From positions 1,114,001 to 1,178,000 of the forward strand of contig CP168152.1 in the NCBI GenBank assembly GCA_041545745.1: 64,000 nt of DNA, read 5' to 3'. The notes beneath the pieces were generated by a model, which had not been told where the DNA came from, made no database searches, and saw only the letters and a program-made list of their open reading frames with translations. This document shows positions 8,209-15,647 of the stretch, piece after piece. The stretch's first letter is position 1, and every line of letters begins with the position of its first letter. The DNA comes from Stenotrophomonas indicatrix (GTDB lineage Bacteria; Pseudomonadota; Gammaproteobacteria; Xanthomonadales; Xanthomonadaceae). The position numbers and the translations under genes are program-made.

Positions 8209-10252
8209 CGATGATGGCGGCACGGTTGTCCGAATCGTTGCCCCCTTCGGCCGCGATGCAGACAGCATCGCGTCGGTACTGGCCAGTGCGGGTCTGACAA
8301 CACGCATCGCGCCCGCGCTGGAGGTATTGGCCAGCCAGCTCGATGACCGCACCGGGCTGGTGGTGGTGACCCAGGAAGCGGTGGCGCGCGACAGCGAAGT
8401 ACTGCTGCAGGTGTTGCAGCAGCAGCCCACCTGGTCGGACATTCCGTTCATCCTGCTGCGCTCGGCGCGCTCCTATCGGCGTTCTACCCGCGAACCGTTG
8501 TTGCCCTGCTCGATCAACGTGGTGGAAATGGACCGGCCATTGGGCAGCATGTCGCTGCTCAGCGCTGTGCAGGGTGCGCTGCGTGCACGCGCGAAGCAGT
8601 TCGTGGTGCGCGACCAGGTCACCGCCTTGGCCGATGGCCGTGCGGCGCTGGCGCGTAGCGAGTCCGAGCTGCGATTGATCGCCGATGCGATGCCGGTGCT
8701 GATCGCATTCGTGGACCGCGCGCTGTGCTTCCGCTTCGCCAACAGGGCCTACGAAAGCTGGTTCGAACTGGCCACCGGCGAGGTCATCGGCAGGCACGTG
8801 CGCGAGGTCATCGGCGAGACGATGTGGCAGCAGCGTCGGCCGGCGATGGAAGCCGCATTGGCCGGGCGTGACGGCGTGTTCGAGATCGTCTGGCCACATC
8901 ACGTGTACGGGCGCCGGGACTGCGAAGTGCGTTACTCGCCGCGCCGGAATGCCGAGGGTCGCGTCGACGGCTTCCACGTGTTCGTCACCGATATCACCGC
9001 TGCCAAGCTGGCGCTTGCCAGCAGCCAACAGCACGCGCACGCGCTGGAGGCGATGGTGGCCGAGCGTACCCGTGAACTGGAAGCACAGATGGCGGCGCGC
9101 GAGGCCAGCGACGCTGCACTGCGGCAGTCGCAGAAGATGGAAGCGATCGGCCAGTTGACCGGCGGCATCGCCCACGATTTCAACAACATGCTGACCGGCA
9201 TCCTGTCTGCGCTGGATATCGTCCGGCTGCGCCTGGACATGGGCCGGGTCGACGACCTCGAGCGTTTCCTTGACACCGCCACGGCCTCGGCCCAGCGTGC
9301 CGCGGCACTGACCCAGCGCCTGCTGGCGTTCTCCCGGCGGCAGTCGCTGGATGCGCGTCCGGTGGAGCTCAACACGCTGCTGGTTTCGGTGCAGCACTTG
9401 CTGCACAGCACCCTGGGCGAAGCGGTGCGCATCCGCGCCGAACCCTCACCGCTGCCCTTGCACGCCACGCTGGATGCCAACCAGTTCGAGAGCGCGCTGC
9501 TGAACCTGGCCATCAATGCGCGAGATGCGATGCCGCACGGTGGTGATCTGACCCTGCGCGCATCGGCGGTGAGCGTACGCGAGGGTCAGTACACGGCCGT
9601 GCCCGCTGGCGACTACGCGATGGTGGCGGTGGCTGATACCGGTGCCGGCATGGCGCCGGAAGTGGTCGAGCGCGCGTTTGAGCCCTTTTTCACCACCAAA
9701 CCCATCGGCAAGGGCACGGGCCTGGGAATGTCGATGGTGTACGGCTTCATGCAGCAGTCCGGTGGCCACATCGCCATCCAGTCCAATCTGGGCCAGGGCA
9801 CGACCGTGCTGTTGTTCATTCCGTTGTCGGAAGCCGTGGTGGAGGACGAGCCTGCAGCCTCGCAGCCGATACGGCGGGGTGCCGGCCAGTCCATCCTGGT
9901 GGTGGAGGACGACGAGCAGGTACGCATGCTGGTGACGGTGGTGCTGGAGGACCTGGGGTATCACGCCCAGGTGGTGGGCGACGCCGATGCAGCCATCCCG
10001 ATCCTGGCCTCGGCGCAGACCATCGACCTGCTGGTCACTGATGTCGGACTGCCGGGGCTCAACGGCCGCCAGCTGGCGGAAATCGCGCGGCAATCGCGGC
10101 CAGCGCTGCCGATCCTGTTCATGACCGGCTACGCGGAAAAGGCGCAGGAGCGCGCGGCGTTCCTTGATGAGGGCATGGCGATGATCGCCAAGCCGTTCCT
10201 GCTGGATGAGTTCAGCATGGCGGTACGCACGGCCATGCCGGGCGGCGCGTAG
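8198..10252 (+). CDS. hybrid sensor histidine kinase/response regulator, KaiC-linked
   Basis: A protein of 684 residues with no membrane segment. Domains in order: a degenerate receiver-like region (1-150); a PAS domain (about 160-275, LIADAMPVLIAFVDRALCFRF); a coiled coil (AMVAERTRELEAQ); a HisKA domain with phospho-acceptor His326 in GGIAHDFNNML; an HATPase_c domain with N box LNLAINARDAM and G boxes DTGAGM and GKGTGLGMS; and a C-terminal receiver with Asp615 in LVTDVGLPG and Lys in AKPFLLDEF. The HDFNN form is that of the HisKA/NtrB-like cytosolic kinases. It overlaps the KaiC-like ATPase gene and probably reads its ATP or phosphorylation state. No separate output regulator is next to it. 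Confidence 0.9.
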   Translation: MSDSDDGGTVVRIVAPFGRDADSIASVLASAGLTTRIAPALEVLASQLDDRTGLVVVTQEAVARDSEVLLQVLQQQPTWSDIPFILLRSARSYRRSTREPLLPCSINVVEMDRPLGSMSLLSAVQGALRARAKQFVVRDQVTALADGRAALARSESELRLIADAMPVLIAFVDRALCFRFANRAYESWFELATGEVIGRHVREVIGETMWQQRRPAMEAALAGRDGVFEIVWPHHVYGRRDCEVRYSPRRNAEGRVDGFHVFVTDITAAKLALASSQQHAHALEAMVAERTRELEAQMAAREASDAALRQSQKMEAIGQLTGGIAHDFNNMLTGILSALDIVRLRLDMGRVDDLERFLDTATASAQRAAALTQRLLAFSRRQSLDARPVELNTLLVSVQHLLHSTLGEAVRIRAEPSPLPLHATLDANQFESALLNLAINARDAMPHGGDLTLRASAVSVREGQYTAVPAGDYAMVAVADTGAGMAPEVVERAFEPFFTTKPIGKGTGLGMSMVYGFMQQSGGHIAIQSNLGQGTTVLLFIPLSEAVVEDEPAASQPIRRGAGQSILVVEDDEQVRMLVTVVLEDLGYHAQVVGDADAAIPILASAQTIDLLVTDVGLPGLNGRQLAEIARQSRPALPILFMTGYAEKAQERAAFLDEGMAMIAKPFLLDEFSMAVRTAMPGGA

Positions 10253-10277
10253 CGGGGGCGGTGGAGACGAGCCGGTA

Positions 10278-11309
10278 CTACGCGCGCAGCGACGACTCGC
10301 GTACCACCAGCTTCACCGGAATGCTCTGGCCTTCCACCGGCTGCCGGCCGATCAGCGCCAGCAGCTTCTCCACCAGCAGCTGGCCGGCCTGCTTGGTGTC
10401 CTGCTGCACGGTGGTCAGCGGCGGCGACACCGAGGCTGCCAGCGGGATGTCGTCGAAGCCGGTCACCGCCACGTCCTGTGGCACCCGCAGGCCCTGCTCG
10501 CGCAGGGCGCGCACCGCGCCGATGGCAATCAGGTCGCTGGCCGCGCATACCGCATCGATGGAACGGTCCTGGGCCAGCAGCGCCAGGCAGGCCTCATGCC
10601 CGGATGCCTCGGTGGTGATCGCATCGTGCTGCAGCGCCGGATCGGCGGCCAGGCCGTGCGCACGCAGGGCTTCGACGTGGCCACGATAGCGCTCCTCGAA
10701 TTCCGGGTAATGGCTGGAGGCATGGCCGAGGAAGGCGATGCGGCGGCAGCCCTGTTGCAGCAGGTGGACGGTGATGTCATGCCCGCCCTGGAAATTGTCG
10801 CTGCCGATCGACACCCCCGGCTGGCCGGGCAGGGCCGCGCCCCAGCGCACGAAGTGCGTGCCCTGTTCCACCAGTCGCTGCAGACGGTCGCGTGACTCGT
10901 GGTAGTCGCCATAGCCGAGCAGGATGATGCCGTCGGCCTTGTTGCTGTCTTCGTAGTCGGCCTGCCAGTCGGTGGACAGCTGCTGGAAGGACACCAGCAG
11001 GTCCTGCCCGTGCAACGCACAGGCGCGGGTGATCGACCCCAGCATCGAGTGGAAGAAGGGGTTGATCAGCGAGTCGTCATTGGTCGGGTCCTCGAAGAAC
11101 AGCAGGGCCAGGGTGCCGGCGTTGCGCAGGCGCAGGCTGGAGGCGTTCTTGTCGACCTTGTAGTTCAGCTCGCGGGCGATGCGCAGGATGCGCTCGCGGG
11201 TCTCGGCATTGACCATCGGGCTGCCGCGCAGGGCCCGCGACACCGTGGGCTGGGAGACCCCGGCCAGGTGGGCGATGTCCAGGGAGGTGGCTTTGCCTTT
11301 GATGGTCAT
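10278..11309 (-). CDS. LacI family transcriptional regulator
   Basis: A protein of 343 residues. The N-terminal LacI helix-turn-helix is clear (TSLDIAHLAGVSQPTVSRAL, followed by the hinge-side sequence ELNYKVDKNASSLR), then a periplasmic-binding-protein-like effector domain ending in VTGFDDIPLAASVSPPLTTV, the standard LacI C-terminal signature. The frame extends further upstream, but the ATG at 11309 (MTIKGKATS) places the HTH at the usual distance from the N-terminus. It is a convergent neighbour of the hybrid kinase, with no sugar gene beside it, so its targets are not local; its ligand is unknown. Confidence 0.87.
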   Translation of the reverse strand: MTIKGKATSLDIAHLAGVSQPTVSRALRGSPMVNAETRERILRIARELNYKVDKNASSLRLRNAGTLALLFFEDPTNDDSLINPFFHSMLGSITRACALHGQDLLVSFQQLSTDWQADYEDSNKADGIILLGYGDYHESRDRLQRLVEQGTHFVRWGAALPGQPGVSIGSDNFQGGHDITVHLLQQGCRRIAFLGHASSHYPEFEERYRGHVEALRAHGLAADPALQHDAITTEASGHEACLALLAQDRSIDAVCAASDLIAIGAVRALREQGLRVPQDVAVTGFDDIPLAASVSPPLTTVQQDTKQAGQLLVEKLLALIGRQPVEGQSIPVKLVVRESSLRA

Positions 11310-11504
11310 TGCTGGGAACGGCGGGAACGACGACCTGCATGATGCCATGCGCCGCAAGATGTGGCGGATGCCCGAGGCCGCCCGGCGGGCAGCCAGAACA
11401 GTGCGCACCGCCCCAGACGCGGTCCCCGACGCTATCGACTGTAAGGTGCATGTCGCGCCATGATTGGCGGGCTCGGGCACGGTGCCTTGGCCAAAGGAGA
11501 AGTG

Positions 11505-11777
11505 ATGGCAGCCGGATCTGTGTGGGTATTTGTCGGCGAACGGGCGGGATTCCCTGCCGGCGTCTTCGCGGAGCTTGAGGAGGCCGAAGCCTGGATACGG
11601 ACCCACGCGCTAAGCGGTGTGTTGACCTTGTATCCGGTCGGCGAAGGGGCTTATGACTGGGCCATCCGTACGGACGCGTTCACCCCCAAGCCGGACAAGG
11701 TGATCGACGCCAGCTTCATTTCGCGGTTCTCAAGCGGTGCCATGCCCCACTTCCACTATGAGGATGGGGAGAAGTAG
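11505..11777 (+). CDS. small hypothetical protein (DUF7710-like)
   Basis: A 90-residue protein starting at an ATG preceded by AAAGGAG. Sequence features are the strand GSVWVFVGERAGFPAGVF, an acidic helix ELEEAEAWIRTH and the segment LTLYPVGEGAYDWAIRTDAFTPK. This resembles a small family of unknown function (I believe DUF7710) seen as single genes in many proteobacteria. It has no obvious partner; it stands alone upstream of ssb on the same strand, more than 260 bases away. Confidence 0.7.
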   Translation: MAAGSVWVFVGERAGFPAGVFAELEEAEAWIRTHALSGVLTLYPVGEGAYDWAIRTDAFTPKPDKVIDASFISRFSSGAMPHFHYEDGEK

Positions 11778-12040
11778 CCCCGGGTCGGAAGCGATCGTCG
11801 ACGACAGATGCCCCGTACCTTGGGCGCCCGGAGGGGCCCTCGCTCCCCTTGTCGGGTATGGCGGGAGGGGAATCCCGGTCTGCGTCGGGCGGAATTCCGA
11901 CAAGGTCGGGGCCGGTGGCAATGGTAAGATGTTGCCTTCTGGACCCCCCCATTTCACCTGGGGCAACCCCGCGTACCTGCAGCCCGCCCGGTGCTGTGTT
12001 ATGACTGCGGCCTGCCCTCGGACAACGGAAGAGCAACCCT

Positions 12041-12628
12041 ATGGCGCGCGGCATCAACAAAGTCATCCTGGTCGGCAACCTCGGCAACGACCCGGACGTG
12101 AAGTACACCCAGGGCGGTATGGCGATCACCCGCATCAGCCTGGCCACCACCAGCGTCCGCAAGGACAAGGATGGCAACCAGCAGGAGCGTACCGAGTGGC
12201 ACCGCGTGGTGTTCTTCGGCAAGCTCGGCGAAATTGCCGGTGAGTACCTGCGCAAGGGCAGCTCGGTGTACGTCGAGGGCAGCCTGCGCTACGACAAGTA
12301 CACCGGCCAGGATGGCGTGGAGAAATACTCCACCGACATCATCGCCGACGAAATGCAGATGCTGGGCGGCCGCGGTGAAGGCGGCGGTGGCGGCGGTGGT
12401 GGCAACTTCAGCGGCGGCGAGCGTCCGCAGCGCCAGCAGGCCCCGCGCCAGGAATACGGCGGTGGTGGTGGTGGTGGTGGCGGCGGCAACGCGCGTGGCG
12501 GCCAGGGCGGTGGTTACAACCAGGGTGGCAACCAGGGCGGCGGCTACGGCCAGCAGCGTCCGCAGCAGCCGCCGCAGCAGTCGGCCCCGCCGATGGATGA
12601 CTTCGCTGACGACGATATTCCGTTCTAA
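12041..12628 (+). CDS. ssb: single-stranded DNA-binding protein
   Basis: A protein of 195 residues. The OB-fold DNA-binding domain takes up about residues 1-112 ([18 protein letters not shown] start, [21 protein letters not shown]), followed by a long Gly-rich, Gln-rich disordered linker (residues ~113-180) and the acidic tip [10 protein letters not shown] that binds partner proteins such as exonuclease I, RecO and PriA. It coats ssDNA in replication, repair and recombination. The 264-base space upstream has room for a promoter; a strong terminator follows at once. This terminator is also the left edge of the genomic island, so ssb is the chromosomal landmark for its insertion. Confidence 0.97.
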   Translation: MARGINKVILVGNLGNDPDVKYTQGGMAITRISLATTSVRKDKDGNQQERTEWHRVVFFGKLGEIAGEYLRKGSSVYVEGSLRYDKYTGQDGVEKYSTDIIADEMQMLGGRGEGGGGGGGGNFSGGERPQRQQAPRQEYGGGGGGGGGGNARGGQGGGYNQGGNQGGGYGQQRPQQPPQQSAPPMDDFADDDIPF

Positions 12629-12662
12629 GAAACACTTAAGTACTAACAGTTGAAATAAGCCA

Positions 12663-12700
12663 AGGAGGAGCCCTGTCTATGGGGCTCCTCCTTTTTTTTT
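12663..12700 (+). terminator. rho-independent terminator after ssb; left border of the island
   Basis: An 11-bp stem AGGAGGAGCCC / GGGCTCCTCCT with an 8-base loop is followed by a run of nine T. It lies 34 bases after the ssb stop codon and should end the ssb transcript. The recombinase operon of the island begins immediately after it. Confidence 0.93.
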
Positions 12701-12764
12701 GCGTTCTCGGGACGGCAAGAAAAAGAGCTATAGTCATACATACGTGAAATCAGGCGAGCAAGGG

Positions 12765-14096
12765 ATGAGCCCCAAGCTGTCGGTCCATGTGATGCAAGAC
12801 GGCGAGCGAGTTCCGATGCTCCACGACGAATCGGGCCTTCCGCTGTTCTATCCCACGTTGTACGCGACCTCGCAGCTGCGAAATGCTGGCGTGGCCGTCA
12901 ACACCATCCGCAACAAGCTTGCCGATCTGATCGTGTTGTTGCGATGGGAGGTTGCGAACTGTCGCAATTTGATTTCGGAGTTCCAGGATGGGAGCTTTCT
13001 GACCATCGCCGATGTGGTTTCGCTACGCGATTTCGCCAAGCTTGATATGCGGAACTGGAAATCCGATGGGCACTGCGCAGAGAAGCCAAGTATCCGTGTC
13101 CTGGGCTTTCTGGAGGCGAGGGTTGCCCCAAGCCGAGCTCGGGCCGCAATTGGCTCGCAACAACATTTCAATCGTCTAAGTACGATTGCCGACTATCTGG
13201 AGTTCACGGCAAGCGTCGTCACGCAGCACAACGGTTCTCACCAAATGGGACAAGAAATTGCTCGTATGGGGACTACCATCCGAAAGCACCGTCCGCGCGG
13301 TTTGACGAAGCATTTTGAGGAAGAGCCAGAACGTCGCTCCCCTCCGACCGACGTCGTGAATCACTTCATGGCAGTCGGATCTGAACGTGATTCAAGAAAT
13401 CCGTTCAAGCACCCGGATATCAGACTCCGCAACGCGATCATTTTCGGCCTGTTGAGACATACCGGCATGCGACGCGGAGAACTCTTAAGTCTTCGACTGG
13501 ATCAGTTTGACTTGGGCCACGAGCCCCTTGTTTGGGTTAGGCGCAACCAGGATGACAAGCACGATTCTCGACGCTATCAGCCTGTCGCTAAGACCAAGGA
13601 AAGACCTCTCCCGCTACCGGCTGAGCTCGCTGAGCAGCTCAGCCGATACATGCTGCAGGTCCGCGCTGGCATCCGTCCTGCGCGGCGGCACCCGTATCTT
13701 CTGATTTCGCATCGAAAGGGCGCTGGCTGGGGACAGCCACTCTCCATTTCTGCTCTCAACAGCCAGATCTTCGGTCGAATGCGGGCTGTGGACAGCGACT
13801 TTGAGCTGATCCATCCCCATGCGTTCCGACACCATTTCAACTATGAACTGTCCAGAAGCATTGATGAGCGCAACGCAGAGATTCAATCGGGCGCCACTGC
13901 TGAACACGCTGTACCAATCAGCGAGCATAGAGAACAGGATGTAAGGGCTTTCCTCAATGGTCACCGACATAGAGCCTCTGGCGCGGCATACAACCGCCGC
14001 CATATCCGCGAAGTCAGCGAAAAGGCCGCACGTCTGGTGCAGTCTGGGATGATGCGGAAGATCAATAAAAAAATGGCCGAAGAAGATGAAGACTGA
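12765..14096 (+). CDS. ginA: GInt tyrosine recombinase GinA
   Basis: About 443 residues, a tyrosine recombinase/integrase. An N-terminal SAM-like core-binding region is followed by the catalytic domain: box I Arg in RHTGMRRGELLSLRL (near residue 235), box II HPHAFRHHFN (His-x-x-Arg near residue 350), and the likely nucleophile Tyr in SGAAYNRRHI (near 408). The frame is open back to a TTG at 12699, but that lies in the T-tract of the terminator; a -10-like TATAGT at 12730 makes the ATG at 12765 the better start, with GTG at 12744 as an alternative. The stop overlaps ginB by 11 bases. In GInts all four gin genes are needed for integration and excision. Confidence 0.82.
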   Translation: MSPKLSVHVMQDGERVPMLHDESGLPLFYPTLYATSQLRNAGVAVNTIRNKLADLIVLLRWEVANCRNLISEFQDGSFLTIADVVSLRDFAKLDMRNWKSDGHCAEKPSIRVLGFLEARVAPSRARAAIGSQQHFNRLSTIADYLEFTASVVTQHNGSHQMGQEIARMGTTIRKHRPRGLTKHFEEEPERRSPPTDVVNHFMAVGSERDSRNPFKHPDIRLRNAIIFGLLRHTGMRRGELLSLRLDQFDLGHEPLVWVRRNQDDKHDSRRYQPVAKTKERPLPLPAELAEQLSRYMLQVRAGIRPARRHPYLLISHRKGAGWGQPLSISALNSQIFGRMRAVDSDFELIHPHAFRHHFNYELSRSIDERNAEIQSGATAEHAVPISEHREQDVRAFLNGHRHRASGAAYNRRHIREVSEKAARLVQSGMMRKINKKMAEEDED

Positions 14097-15627
14097 GCGA
14101 AGGCCTCTTGGAAGAGTCAAGCAAGCCGCGCTCAGCGCATTGTCAAAGGATGGCTATCCTTTCGATCCATCCAGCAACCAGTGGCGGTTAAACAAGGACG
14201 TCCAGCTCTCTCTGGTACTTCCGCACAGTATTGACCCTTCCGTCGAATCTGGCTTCCGCGCCACATTGCTTCGTTACGCTGAGGAAGCTTCGGGCCACCA
14301 TGCATACAACATGGAGAAAGGATTCAAGAAGTACCTCCGGGACACGGGGGCGTCGCACGTGTCGGTGGCTGAACTCATCAATTGGAGGGCCACCTTGGGC
14401 ACCCACGATCAATGGAAGCTCGGTGGATTGAAGGGGTTTTTGCTCGCATGGCATGACTATGGGTTTGATGGCGTCTCCACGGAGGTCGTCGATCTCCTGC
14501 AGGGGTGGCGGATTCAGGGCAACGAGAAGGGGGCGGCGGTTGCTAGCGGCTGTCCCGACAGCGGGCCGTACACCGACCTCGAGATGGCGGCCCTGCTGGA
14601 CTGGGCAAATCTGGCAATTACACGTAGGAACATTTCTCTAGAGGAATACGCGTACTTATTGGCGTTGGCAATGACGGCAAGACGCCCTGTCCAGCTCGCG
14701 GCACTTCGAGGTCGGGACCTGATCCGTGATAGCACAAGAGGGGTGGAGACCTTCAGGCTTCGAATTCCTCGTGCGAAGCAGCGTGGGATCAAGTTCCGCG
14801 GCGCGTTTCGCACGCTAGCTGTCATCGAAGACCTTTACCTGGTGCTTCAACAGCTGCACCAGCGTTCCGTCGCCTTGGCCAGCGAGACAGTAGAGCAAGC
14901 CATCGAGCCAGAATTGGCGGGCGAACTTCCAGTCTTTATCAATCGAGGGCGCCTGATGCAGGTGCGCAGCGTTCATGAAATGAAAGGGCTTCTAATGGGG
15001 GACGCACCAGACCGGTTGCATGCGACTACTTCCTCACTCTCATCGGCCCTGCGGCGCTGCGCGAGAGCGTCGACCGCTCGCTCAGAGCGGACCGGTGAGT
15101 TCATTCGGCTGTCCGCGACTCGCTTCCGACACACCCGGGGAACAAAGCTGCGTCGTGAGGGGTTCGGAGCCTTTGTGATCGCAGAACTGCTCGATCATTC
15201 TGATGTTCAGAATGTCAGCATCTATGCCAAGAGCACAGCGCAGGAGGCCGTTCTGATCAACGAGCTGGTTGGTGCCCAGCTGGCTCCTTTTGCGCAAGCC
15301 TGCCTGGGCAAGCTTGTCGCATCGGAGAGGGAGGCGATCCGCGGCGGCGATCCACGGAGCCGTGTAGCCAACGAGCGTCAAAACGCCGTTGGAACCTGTG
15401 GCAACTATGGGTTCTGTGCTAGTGGGTATCGTGCCTGCTATACGTGTAGTCACTTTCAGCCTTGGGTTAATGGACCTCACGAGGAAGTTCTGGCTGATCT
15501 TTACGCAGAGAAGGACCGAACTCGAGCTGCAGGATGTGCCGATGCGGTTGTGAATGCGAATGATCAACTGATACTTGCGGTTGAGCACTGTGTGGCAATG
15601 TGCAGAACCGCAAGGTCAACGGAGTAG
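14086..15627 (+). CDS. ginB: GInt tyrosine recombinase GinB
   Basis: A protein of 513 residues and the second recombinase of the operon. The catalytic domain shows box I LAMTARRPVQLAALRGRDL (near residue 198), box II ATRFRHTRGTKLRREG (near 346) and the Tyr nucleophile in HSDVQNVSIYAKST (near 379), where HSDV is the usual [LH]GH-like motif. After the catalytic domain comes a Cys-rich tail, Cys438, Cys444, Cys451 and Cys454, that looks like a small zinc-binding module and is unlike phage integrases. It overlaps ginA by 11 bases, consistent with translational coupling. Confidence 0.82.
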   Translation: MKTERRPLGRVKQAALSALSKDGYPFDPSSNQWRLNKDVQLSLVLPHSIDPSVESGFRATLLRYAEEASGHHAYNMEKGFKKYLRDTGASHVSVAELINWRATLGTHDQWKLGGLKGFLLAWHDYGFDGVSTEVVDLLQGWRIQGNEKGAAVASGCPDSGPYTDLEMAALLDWANLAITRRNISLEEYAYLLALAMTARRPVQLAALRGRDLIRDSTRGVETFRLRIPRAKQRGIKFRGAFRTLAVIEDLYLVLQQLHQRSVALASETVEQAIEPELAGELPVFINRGRLMQVRSVHEMKGLLMGDAPDRLHATTSSLSSALRRCARASTARSERTGEFIRLSATRFRHTRGTKLRREGFGAFVIAELLDHSDVQNVSIYAKSTAQEAVLINELVGAQLAPFAQACLGKLVASEREAIRGGDPRSRVANERQNAVGTCGNYGFCASGYRACYTCSHFQPWVNGPHEEVLADLYAEKDRTRAAGCADAVVNANDQLILAVEHCVAMCRTARSTE

Positions 15628-15647
15628 CCTCCTGGGAGCGAGTACTC

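Noticed and set aside
8144-9406. A 420-residue open frame on the minus strand opposite the hybrid kinase
   Set aside because: His/Gln/Arg-rich shadow translation without domains; the plus strand carries the PAS, HisKA and HATPase motifs.
12380-12500. Repetitive GGC/GGT sequence that might look like a tandem repeat or CRISPR-like array
   Set aside because: It encodes the Gly-rich disordered linker of Ssb and has no spacer-repeat structure.
12699-12764. A TTG start at 12699 for the first recombinase
   Set aside because: It lies inside the T-tract of the ssb terminator, upstream of a -10-like element, so it would not be transcribed properly; the ATG at 12765 is more credible.
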